Below, one piece after another: positions 45,401 to 53,316 of a DNA stretch of 64,000 nucleotides (positions within the stretch are counted from its first letter, which is position 1; the number at the start of each line of letters is the position of its first letter). Source of the DNA: Elusimicrobia bacterium GWA2_66_18. GTDB lineage: Bacteria; Elusimicrobiota; Elusimicrobia; UBA1565; UBA9628. Position numbers and translations under genes: made by a program. The DNA lies in assembly GCA_001799675.1 (NCBI GenBank), contig MGTX01000014.1:25290-89289 (forward strand), read 5' to 3'. The notes under the pieces are model-generated. The model made no database searches. It saw only the letters and a list, made by a program, of their open reading frames with translations, and had not been told where the DNA came from.

Positions 45401-47882
45401 CTACACGCCCATCTACAACGCGGCCGGGGACGCCTCGCAGGTCTTCAACGACCTCTACGGGAGCCTCTCCGCCCTGCAGAAACAGTCCAATTCGAAGAAT
45501 ATCTCCGAGCAGGCCCTCCAGCTCGACTACCATAACCTCGCGCAGGGCACGACCGTGTACACCAAGCGCGTCTTCTCCCGCGCCATCGACGTCAGCCAGC
45601 ACCGCTACTTCAACTTCCTCGTCTATGGCAACGCGGTTTCCCCGACCGATACGAGCGGCAATCAGGTCTTCTTCCTGCGCGCCGGCACCGACTTCAACTT
45701 CTTCGAGGTGCAGGTCCCCCTGAACTTCATCGGCTGGAAGAAGATCCGCGTGCGCCAAGTGGACCGAGCCGGCAACTCCGTGATGAACGACTGGGTCTCG
45801 GACACCCCCGGCACGGTCATCGTCTCCAGCGGCAACCCCAGCCTCCAACAGTTCGGGGCGCTGACGGCCGGCATCTACGCCCGCACCGGAGCTTCCCCCG
45901 ACGGCCGGGTCTACCTCAACGAGATCCATGTGGCCGAGCCCGTCACGCGCGTCGGCACGGCGCATAAGATCCAGGCCGACTTCGAGTACAAGGACTGGGG
46001 AACGGCCGGCTACAAACAGCGCGCCATCGACCGCAACTTCCAGACTCCGACCTCGGTCGTCTCCAACCAGGACAAGCGCGAGGACAACGGCTACCTAAAC
46101 CTCACGCGCCTGTCGTGGTTTCCCATGAGCTTCTCGCTGTCTCGCTCCCTCACCGACACGCCGAGCACGGTCCAGACCGGCAACCTCTCCAACCTGGTCA
46201 ACCTCCTCCAGCAGGGCAGGGTCACGACCTGGAACGGCGCCGCCCAAGGCAACATCGCCTACGGCGCCCTGCCTCGCCTCAGCCTCGGCCACACGCGAAA
46301 CCGCATCGAATACGACCTTCTCACGCGCCTCGACGACCGCCAGACCTTCAACGCCTCCCTGCAGTACGGCGTGCCGTCCCAAAGCCGCTTCCTGCCGCGC
46401 ACCATCGACCTCACGGCCGGACACGTCCGCTACGACGTGACCTTCGATTCCCCCTTCGCCAAGGCCCTGCCCGGAAACTTCGACATGGCCGAGCGCGGGC
46501 AGTCCTACGGCGCGCGCCTGACCTTCACGCCATGGACGGCCTCCTCCTTCAACCCCTCCTGGTCCACGGCCCGGGTCAACGAGCGCCGCACGGACAGCAC
46601 GAGCGGCACGCCCCTGGCCCGAAAATACCCCAAGTCATTCACGCAGTCAACAGGCTTCTCCTCGAACTTCCGGCTCACCTCCTGGCTCAACCCGCAGATC
46701 AACTACCAGATCGACGCCATCGAGAACAACGTCCTCAACGTCTCGACTTTCGTGCTCGCCTCCTCGACCTACGTCTTCAACCCCGGCGACGTCAAAACAG
46801 TCAACCGCTCCGCCAACGGCTCGGTGAGCCTGCCCATCACCATCGGGGACATCTTCCCGCGTTTGCGCCTCTTGCGCTCGATGAACATCGTATCCGGCTA
46901 TCAACTGCAGGACGGCGACGTCTGGAACCAGGTCGAAAAGGACCTCGGGACCCAGACCGCCCTCTGGGTTCGCAGCCCCCTGCGCCCGAAAAACCCCGTG
47001 GCCCAGCGCGTAAACCTCACTCAGCGCGACACCTGGAACTGCACCCAACGCTGGTCGCCGCTCGAGGGTTTCGAGATGTCCGGCCGCAAGGCGGCCTTGC
47101 GCACGCTGTCCATCTCCAACAACTACGTCCTGAGCCTCCAGCGCTCCGAGGTCACCGGGACGCAGTCGCGGAGCGTCGCGCGCACGCTGCCCGACGCGGT
47201 GGCCAGCATCTCCCAGCTCGAGCAGCTTTGGCACACCGAACGCTGGATGGCCAACAGTCAGATGAACTTCAAGCACTCCCGGCGCGTGACGGAGAACGTC
47301 GGCTCGACGCGCAACATCGAGGAATCCTTCGGCACGGACCTGCGCTCCGTCCTGCTCAAGCGCTACGACGCCACCGTCAGCTACAACCTGCGCACGACCA
47401 AGAACCGCGACCTGCGCGCCGCCGCCAACACCCAGAAAACGCGCCACGAGGACACCTCCGTCCAGGTGACCTTCGACTGGCGCAAGTTCCGCTTCACGCC
47501 GAAGGTGGACTACACGCAGGACAGCACCATCCTCGGCACGGGCGTCGAGAGCCAGAACGTGGAGGTCGTCACGCCCAGCGTCCTGATGCGAGCCGACCTA
47601 GCCCTGCCCAGCGGCCTGCGCCTGCCGGGATCGGCCAAACCACTCCTCTTTACCAACCGCATCATCTGGACGACCACGGCCTCGCTCGCAAACCGCCGCT
47701 CGCCGGTGACGGTGACCGACAACTCGCGCCTCTTCTCTCTGAGCACCAGCGGCGACTACGAAATCGCCAAGAACCTGCGCATGACCCTCAACGGCTCGGC
47801 CCAGCGCCTGTGGCACCGCTACCTCAAGGAAGAGGACTTCATCTCCTACGCCTTCGGCACCACCCTGACCTTTCAATTCTAG
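42432..47882 (+). CDS. SprA-like giant outer-membrane protein (T9SS translocon family-like)
   Basis: VDYDDTKTNQQDISVVYQGDPNEVVQNVAFGDIDLSLPSTEFVSYNKQLFGIRADVKYNG and ISEQALQLDYHNLAQGTTVYTKRVFSRAIDVSQHRYFNFLVYG...FFEVQVPL resemble SprA; C-terminal beta strands ending in F. Open frame with signal peptide extends upstream of the TTG at 42507; 42432 (ATC) is a proposed start. Confidence 0.7.
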   Translation: MDNSLSRHFRRSVGAVGLTLAAALLLRPAAAQFTAPYDPDFAPLKEEKSEPKPETPAAPDQLTPAKTPFLLLERPERDRILDQRAEPAAPAAPEPRGYSIERFQKVREQVERGEEPGRDIARPGEEGMGLPGEIIGSTEAPKPPPPEVELPTYGTSLSVTGRKVIGFNFSEKRFLRDQKTTGRVKTANLIEINQQLQLRMQGKVGPKITVNVDYDDTKTNQQDISVVYQGDPNEVVQNVAFGDIDLSLPSTEFVSYNKQLFGIRADVKYNGFKATFIGSRTKGTTKTKQFLGNSQFVATDISDTSYLRRQYYDLTFGNAARLPIRAGSERVYLARQETGSTNVNEQTFTADDIAFQGVNTSSFTGRFLAMIAGQDYTIDYAKGYIQFRNQLQSQYAVAVDYLDASGNQLTLQKSSDTLAGGGSGLFKLIKTPSDIPLISSSTEAGFNRELKTYYTIGQNSIVRDNGRGSFILRVLDANRNEVGPALDPMQKYPDTIEVDFENGLFHLKQPFSISNASPTVADPDLYAPTPISKRLFRVEYNYRFKTFFLEPNLVVQSEVVILDGVKLNRNVDYFIDYEAGFITFFNPDRIGPSAQIDIAFEVAPFAGLNNDTLLGARVSHDFNEHFTLGSTLLYQAGAKSLTVPQINELARSLLVYEFDSQVKKIQIGRRLTVSLAGEFAQSRQNLNLNAFALIDNMEGIKQEDSAPTLASQWQIASNPSAIPADPAKVALVSEDVKVLEINPRAQATSQEVQKVLGLTYDFSDAETQEVSIVFPFSVAGLDMSQRSILEVVMLGDDSLNKLNFRLGGIDENADGSGVLRTEDANADGLLQPGEDIGFLYDPGAPKSSRRYGAGNGIIDSFDLNKNGRLDPDDGSGDDFGYAGTHAELYDATTAGNRTSIDFTGPTWHTLQIPLDISSATLSRWTNIKQIRISVKKDAAGDAAGGIKFARIAVVGNTWQRAQAGDPSLPGSTVGAGTMTVTPVNSVDNPTYTPIYNAAGDASQVFNDLYGSLSALQKQSNSKNISEQALQLDYHNLAQGTTVYTKRVFSRAIDVSQHRYFNFLVYGNAVSPTDTSGNQVFFLRAGTDFNFFEVQVPLNFIGWKKIRVRQVDRAGNSVMNDWVSDTPGTVIVSSGNPSLQQFGALTAGIYARTGASPDGRVYLNEIHVAEPVTRVGTAHKIQADFEYKDWGTAGYKQRAIDRNFQTPTSVVSNQDKREDNGYLNLTRLSWFPMSFSLSRSLTDTPSTVQTGNLSNLVNLLQQGRVTTWNGAAQGNIAYGALPRLSLGHTRNRIEYDLLTRLDDRQTFNASLQYGVPSQSRFLPRTIDLTAGHVRYDVTFDSPFAKALPGNFDMAERGQSYGARLTFTPWTASSFNPSWSTARVNERRTDSTSGTPLARKYPKSFTQSTGFSSNFRLTSWLNPQINYQIDAIENNVLNVSTFVLASSTYVFNPGDVKTVNRSANGSVSLPITIGDIFPRLRLLRSMNIVSGYQLQDGDVWNQVEKDLGTQTALWVRSPLRPKNPVAQRVNLTQRDTWNCTQRWSPLEGFEMSGRKAALRTLSISNNYVLSLQRSEVTGTQSRSVARTLPDAVASISQLEQLWHTERWMANSQMNFKHSRRVTENVGSTRNIEESFGTDLRSVLLKRYDATVSYNLRTTKNRDLRAAANTQKTRHEDTSVQVTFDWRKFRFTPKVDYTQDSTILGTGVESQNVEVVTPSVLMRADLALPSGLRLPGSAKPLLFTNRIIWTTTASLANRRSPVTVTDNSRLFSLSTSGDYEIAKNLRMTLNGSAQRLWHRYLKEEDFISYAFGTTLTFQF

Positions 47883-47947
47883 CGCCCATGACCAAGAGAC
47901 TCCTCGCCGCCAAGCTCCTCGCGCCCCGCGCCGAGGTCGAGCGCGCC

Positions 47948-48709
47948 TCACCTAAATCGTGAGCGTCCGCGGCGGGACAAGACGACGAGGCGCGTGGAGG
48001 ACTTCCGGCGGGGCGCCCCGGTGAGGCTTCCCCAGGTCCGAATCGGCTCCAAGCCCGCGCGTCGCAAGGCCGCGAAGAGCCGGCGGCGGTCGTAGCCGCG
48101 CACCACGAAGCGGGAGCGCAGGGGGCGGCGGCCCGGGCGCAGGACGATCCACTCATTGACGACCTTGGGATCGCGCCCGCCGGTGAAGAAGGCCTCCTCC
48201 AGGACGAAGGAGCCGTCCTCACGGTCGGCCCAATTCTTCGCGCGGCGGCGGCGCTTGATGGCCGCGTAGTCCACGAGATCTATAAGAAAAAAACCGCCGG
48301 GCTTGAGAGCGCGGGCGGCGCCGCGCAGGACCTTCAAATCGTCGCGGGGACGGTCGAAGTAGCCGAAGCTGGTCCAGAGGTTGACGGCGGCGTCGAACTC
48401 GTCCCCGAGATGAACGCGCCGCATGTCGCCCTTGACGAAACGCGCGTTCGCCAGGCCCCGCGCGGCGGCGCGCGCCCGGCGCAGGTACTCGGCGCTCGCG
48501 TCGACGCCCAGGACCAGGGCTCCGCGGCGGGCGAGCAGTAATGCGTGACGGCCGGTCCCGCAGGGCATATCCAGAACGCGCGAGCCCTTCTTCAGGCGCA
48601 GGACCTTCCACAAGAAGGCGACCTCGCGAGGGGCGGCGTCCACGGCCTCCGAGGCTCCGGGATCGAAGATGGGCGAGCGAAAGAAGGACTTCGTCCAGTC
48701 GCGGCTCAT
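47948..48709 (-). CDS. class I SAM-dependent methyltransferase
   Basis: SRVLDMPCGTGRHALLLARRGALVLGVDAS. Confidence 0.88.
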   Translation of the reverse strand: MSRDWTKSFFRSPIFDPGASEAVDAAPREVAFLWKVLRLKKGSRVLDMPCGTGRHALLLARRGALVLGVDASAEYLRRARAAARGLANARFVKGDMRRVHLGDEFDAAVNLWTSFGYFDRPRDDLKVLRGAARALKPGGFFLIDLVDYAAIKRRRRAKNWADREDGSFVLEEAFFTGGRDPKVVNEWIVLRPGRRPLRSRFVVRGYDRRRLFAALRRAGLEPIRTWGSLTGAPRRKSSTRLVVLSRRGRSRFR

Positions 48710-49392
48710 AGCGCCTTCAGCCACGCGCCGAGCTCGCCGACGACCTCGGGCGGCACGCCGTGGCCGCCCTCGAAACGCCGCAGGCTCCCGACCCAGCCGG
48801 CCTCCTGGAGCCCCTTCTCCAGCGCCAACGCCTGTTGGAAGCCCAGGATGGGGTCCACGCTGCCGTGGCTCTGGAAGAAGCGAAGCCCCTTTCGCTTCGG
48901 CGCCAAAACCTTGAAGCTTCCGAGGTCGACCGGGGCGCCGGAGAGGATGATCACCCCCGCCGGGGGCTTCGACGCGCGCAGGGCCAGATCCAGCGCCAGC
49001 ATGGCGCCCTGGGAGAAGCCCATCAAGACGAGCTTTCCCCAATCCCCGCCCAGCTGCGCGAGCAGGCCCTGGAGCAGCCGGCGCGACTCGGCCAGGCCCC
49101 CGGGCTCCGAGTCGGAGAGGTCGCGGGGCACGCCCGTGCGCTGAGCCTCCTCGAAGGCGGCCACGTCGATGGGAAACCACGCCCGCCCGCCCCATTCCAG
49201 AACCTCGGGCGCGTTGGGGAATATCCAGCGCAGGGGCCGTCCGGCCGGGATGTCCAGGGCCAGCGGGGCCAGGTCGCGCATGTCCGCGCCGTAGCCGTGC
49301 ATGCACACGACGGTCAACGCGTTCGCATCGGCGCAGGCGAATTCGACGGCGTCCAGCTTTCCCAGACGGACCAGATGCGGTTGAGCGATCAT
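48706..49392 (-). CDS. alpha/beta-hydrolase carboxylesterase (YpfH/phospholipase family)
   Basis: VVCMHGYGADMRDLAPLALDI; LMGFSQGAMLALDLAL (GxSxG). Confidence 0.87.
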   Translation of the reverse strand: MIAQPHLVRLGKLDAVEFACADANALTVVCMHGYGADMRDLAPLALDIPAGRPLRWIFPNAPEVLEWGGRAWFPIDVAAFEEAQRTGVPRDLSDSEPGGLAESRRLLQGLLAQLGGDWGKLVLMGFSQGAMLALDLALRASKPPAGVIILSGAPVDLGSFKVLAPKRKGLRFFQSHGSVDPILGFQQALALEKGLQEAGWVGSLRRFEGGHGVPPEVVGELGAWLKAL

Positions 49393-51275
49393 GTCTTCCC
49401 CTCCCGCCGCCCCCGACCCGCGCGACCGCCTCGAACGCGCCGCGCCAGAATCGCCTCGCGCGGGGGATGCGCGGGGATGAGGGCGTCGCAGCCGTCGCCG
49501 ACGAGCTCCCGGCGGCCGGCCCTGAGGAGGGCCTCGCGGACCTCGAAATAGTTCTCGGGCTTGAAGAACTGGAGGAGCGCGCGCTGCAGCCGCCGGTCGC
49601 GCAGGCCCTTGGCGACCGGGACGGGCAGGCCGGTGTCCGGGTTCCTGCCGGTGTGATACATCGCGGTGGCCAGGTCGTGGGGCGAGGGAATGAAGTCCTG
49701 AACCTGATCCGGCTGGTAGCCGTTTTTCTTCAGGAAGACGGCCAGCTCGATCATGGCCTTCAGGTCGGAGCCCGGATGGCTGGCGATGAAATACGGGACG
49801 AGGAACTGCTTCTTGCCGGCCTTCTCGTTCTCCGCGGCGAACTGCCCGGCGAAATCCTCGAACGCGTCGTGCGCCGGCTTCTTCATGAGGGCCAGCACGC
49901 GCGGGTCCACGTGGTCGGGCGCGACCTTGAGCCGCCCGCCGACGTGGCGGCCCACCAGTTCGGCCATGTACGCGGCGGACAGCCGCGCCAGGTCCATGCG
50001 GATGCCGGAAGCCACCAGGACCTTGTCGACGCCCGGAACCGCGCTCGCTTTCTTCAACAACTCGACGAGCGGTCCGTGGTCGGCGCCCAGGCCTGCGCAG
50101 ATGGTCGGGCTCACGCAGGAGAGGCGCTTGCATATCATTTCGATCTCGGGCTTGGTACAGCGCATCTTGTACATGTTTGCCGTCGGGCCGCCGAGATCGC
50201 TGAGCACGCCCTTGAACTCGGGGTCGGCGGCCAGCGTCTTGAGCTCGGACAACACGCTCTCCTGCGAGCGGGACTGGACGGTGCGGCCCTGGTGGGCGGT
50301 GATGGAGCAGAAGGAACAGCCGCCGAAACAGCCGCGCATGATGGTGACCGAGTCCTTGATCATCTCCCAGGCGGGGATGGCATCTCTATAGGACGGATGC
50401 GCGCGCCGGGTATAGGGCAATCCATAATAAAAGTCCATCTTCTCTTGAGTGACGGGAAGCTGGGGCGGAGTCACGACCACCGTGCGGGCGCCGTGCTTTT
50501 GAACGACGGTCTTGGCGTTGAAGGGACTCGTCTCGCGATGGATCAGTCGGGCGGCCTTGAGGAACGCGCCTGGATCGGACTTGACCATCTCGAAGGATGG
50601 GATCTCCACGACATCCTCGCCCGAGGGGACGGTCTCGGATGCGCCGAGAGCATACGCCACGCCGCGCAGATCGCGGCACTCCTTGATCGTGCGGCCCGCT
50701 TGAATCCGCCGCGCGATCTCGGCGAGGGTCTCCTCGCCCATGCCGTACGCCACGAGATCGGCCTTGGAATCCATCAGGATCGAGGGGCGCACCGAGTCGG
50801 ACCAGAAATCGTAGTGCGCCATGCGGCGCAGCGACGCCTCCACGCCCCCGGCGATGACCGGCACGCCGGGAAAAGCCTCCCGGGCCCGCTGGCAGTAGGG
50901 TATGGTGGCGCGGTCGGGACGCAGGCCGATCCTGCCGCCGGGAGAATACGCGTCGTCATTGCGGACTTTCCGGTTGGCCGTGTAATGGTTGATCATCGAG
51001 TCCATGTTCCCCGCCGAGACCGCGAAGAACAGGCGGGGACGGCCGAAACGGCGCCAGGGCTCGGCGCTCTTCCAGTCCGGCTGGGACAAGACGGCGACCC
51101 GATAGCCCGCGGCGGTCAGCACCCGGCCCAGGATGGCCGCCGCGAAGGAGTAGTGGTCGACGTAGGCGTCTCCGGTGACGAAGACGACGTCCACGGCGTC
51201 CCAGCCCCGCGCCTCCATCTCGGCGCGGGCCATGGGAAGCAAACGAGGGTCGAAGCGGACGCAGGGAGCGCCCAC
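49389..51275 (-). CDS. YgiQ-family radical SAM protein
   Basis: GAPCVRFDPRLLPMARAEMEARGWDAVDVVFVTGDAYVDHYSFAAAILGRVL; RGCFGGCSFCSITAHQGR. Confidence 0.93.
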   Translation of the reverse strand: MGAPCVRFDPRLLPMARAEMEARGWDAVDVVFVTGDAYVDHYSFAAAILGRVLTAAGYRVAVLSQPDWKSAEPWRRFGRPRLFFAVSAGNMDSMINHYTANRKVRNDDAYSPGGRIGLRPDRATIPYCQRAREAFPGVPVIAGGVEASLRRMAHYDFWSDSVRPSILMDSKADLVAYGMGEETLAEIARRIQAGRTIKECRDLRGVAYALGASETVPSGEDVVEIPSFEMVKSDPGAFLKAARLIHRETSPFNAKTVVQKHGARTVVVTPPQLPVTQEKMDFYYGLPYTRRAHPSYRDAIPAWEMIKDSVTIMRGCFGGCSFCSITAHQGRTVQSRSQESVLSELKTLAADPEFKGVLSDLGGPTANMYKMRCTKPEIEMICKRLSCVSPTICAGLGADHGPLVELLKKASAVPGVDKVLVASGIRMDLARLSAAYMAELVGRHVGGRLKVAPDHVDPRVLALMKKPAHDAFEDFAGQFAAENEKAGKKQFLVPYFIASHPGSDLKAMIELAVFLKKNGYQPDQVQDFIPSPHDLATAMYHTGRNPDTGLPVPVAKGLRDRRLQRALLQFFKPENYFEVREALLRAGRRELVGDGCDALIPAHPPREAILARRVRGGRAGRGRREGKT

Positions 51276-52727
51276 CTAGTGGCCGGAGGAGGAGGGTTTC
51301 ATACCGAAGAGGGCCCGGAGGTCGGCGGCGGCGGTGCCGGCCGCGACGATGGCGCGCTGGATGACGCGGTTGACGTCGCCGCGCGGCGTGTAGCCGCGCT
51401 CGAGCCGGACGGCGGGATCCTCGAAGGCCCGGCGCGAGAGTCGCGCGATCAGGGCGGGCTCGGGAGAGACGACGATGTAGTGGCGGGTCTGGACGATGTT
51501 GACCAGTCCCCACGAAGGCCAGGAGGCTTCGGTGTGAACGGTGACGGGATGGGAGGAATGGTGGCCTGCCGCGGTCCAATGAGCGACGAGACGGCGGGAG
51601 AACTCGGCGAGGCGATTGTTGCCGGCCCCGTCGACCAGGGCCTCTACGTCGAAGTCGCTCGAAGGGCCGGCCGAACCGGTCGCGAAGCTGCCCAGCACGA
51701 TGGCCGCGCGCACGCGGTCGGGGGCGCGAGGGTTCTCCTCGTTGAGGGTCCGCATGAGGACGCTCATGAAAGCCTCGCGCACCTCGTCCATGCGGCCGCT
51801 CCGTTGGAAGTCGAGGACCGTCCGCTCTCTGTGCGGAGGCAGGAGGCCGTCGAAGAAATCCGCGAGTCGGTCGGGGCGCATCGTCGACGCCTTGAGCAGG
51901 GGGTCGCGGATGTTCTTGTACATGTTCGTGTGCGCGCGCTTCTCGGCGTTGAAGCCCTGGGCGCGCGTCATGAAGCGTTCCAGCGCCGCGCGCTCGCGCG
52001 CGCCTACGCCGGGACCGTCGAAATAGCGCGCGAAGGCGCCGCGGAACTCCCGGATGACCAGGCCGTCTTCGAGGGCGCTGCCGCCCAAGGCGTAGAAGCG
52101 GCCGCTCATGCCGGTTACGCGCATCGCCGTAAAGAAGGACCGCGGGCTCGACACCGCGACGGGGCCCTCGGCGCGGGCCTGCTTCCAGCGGCCGATATAC
52201 CCGGGCCACATGTCCTTGATATGCGTGTACATGTACCAGAAGAAGCTGCGCGCGGTGATCCTACCGTAGCGCAGCCGGTCGCGCAGGCGGTCGCGCCGGG
52301 ATGGGGCGATGTGGTCGGGATCGTAGATGGAGGCCGCGGCGCGCGCCGCGGCATAGGGGCCGGCGGGATGCAGGACGGCGACGGACGCAGGCTCTCCGGC
52401 CGCAACGGCGCCGTCCTCTCCCGGGGCAGCGGGCTTGGCCGCGTCGAAAAAAGCATCGGCCGCAACCTTGGCCTTCTCTTCTGAGGCTGCGGAAGAGGGA
52501 CCCTCGGAGACGGCGACGGTGACGGTGACGGGAAGGATCGCCGTCTCGGGGAGGACGGTAAGGAACGACACGGTCGGCGCGGCCGGCGAGCCGGCGGCGA
52601 CCCCGAGACGTCCCTGCAGAGCGACGGGACCCGGGGCGCGACCGCGGATCTGGGAGAAGACCGGGGCGCCCGTCAGGACGCTTGCCAAAGCGAGGAAGGC
52701 GGAGAGGAGTTTCCTCCTAGATGCCAT
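51276..52727 (-). CDS. secreted protein with nucleotidyltransferase-fold motif
   Basis: Signal peptide MASRRKLLSAFLALASVLTGAPVFSQ; IVLGSFATGSAGPSSDFDVEALVDG (GS..(S)DxD NTase signature). Confidence 0.6.
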   Translation of the reverse strand: MASRRKLLSAFLALASVLTGAPVFSQIRGRAPGPVALQGRLGVAAGSPAAPTVSFLTVLPETAILPVTVTVAVSEGPSSAASEEKAKVAADAFFDAAKPAAPGEDGAVAAGEPASVAVLHPAGPYAAARAAASIYDPDHIAPSRRDRLRDRLRYGRITARSFFWYMYTHIKDMWPGYIGRWKQARAEGPVAVSSPRSFFTAMRVTGMSGRFYALGGSALEDGLVIREFRGAFARYFDGPGVGARERAALERFMTRAQGFNAEKRAHTNMYKNIRDPLLKASTMRPDRLADFFDGLLPPHRERTVLDFQRSGRMDEVREAFMSVLMRTLNEENPRAPDRVRAAIVLGSFATGSAGPSSDFDVEALVDGAGNNRLAEFSRRLVAHWTAAGHHSSHPVTVHTEASWPSWGLVNIVQTRHYIVVSPEPALIARLSRRAFEDPAVRLERGYTPRGDVNRVIQRAIVAAGTAAADLRALFGMKPSSSGH

Positions 52728-52836
52728 CGCATTCATTATAACGGGGCCCCGGAACCGCCGCAACCTACTTAAGACCCATCCCGCAACGGACGAAGGGCCC
52801 AGCAGGGATGTTGTAATTCCCGTCACTGTCCGGCGC

Positions 52837-53316
52837 TCAATGGGCTGAAGGCTCGCGGGAGATGGCGAGGCTGTTGGAGGCCGCGCCCTCGGAGAAACGC
52901 AGGAGCATGCGCACGACCGTGCCGTCCTCGACGCGCACGAAGCGCTCGCGGGGCTGGAGGGGGTCTGCGAGGCGCGTCCACTCCCCCACGGGCGGCAGAA
53001 ACCAGTGCTCCAGGCGCACGGGCTGGTTTCCGACGGGCAGCTTGAGCTTCAGTATCCGCTCCTCGGACTTGCGCCCCACGCCCGTCTTCCCGACTTCCTT
53101 TCCGTCCACGAAGACCTTGGTGAAGGAGACGCCGTCGTCGTCGGGGCGGGGGACCGCCTCGGAGACGACGAGTATGAAGTTGGGGTCCTTGACTTCCGGC
53201 GCTTCCTGGACCGCAGGACGGGCGGGCGGGGGAGGAACGGCGGAGACGGACGACTTCGGCGCGGAAGAGACGCAGGCGGACAGCAACGCAACAAGGAGAA
53301 GAAGAGATTTCCTCAT
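52837..53316 (-). CDS. hypothetical lipoprotein
   Basis: MRKSLLLLVALLSACVSS lipobox. Confidence 0.65.
   Translation of the reverse strand: MRKSLLLLVALLSACVSSAPKSSVSAVPPPPARPAVQEAPEVKDPNFILVVSEAVPRPDDDGVSFTKVFVDGKEVGKTGVGRKSEERILKLKLPVGNQPVRLEHWFLPPVGEWTRLADPLQPRERFVRVEDGTVVRMLLRFSEGAASNSLAISREPSAH

Noticed and set aside
42615-45965. 1116-aa minus-strand ORF antisense to the SprA-like gene
   Set aside because: Shadow ORF typical of high-GC coding DNA; low-complexity V/E/D/G translation without domain motifs, while the plus strand has clear family motifs.
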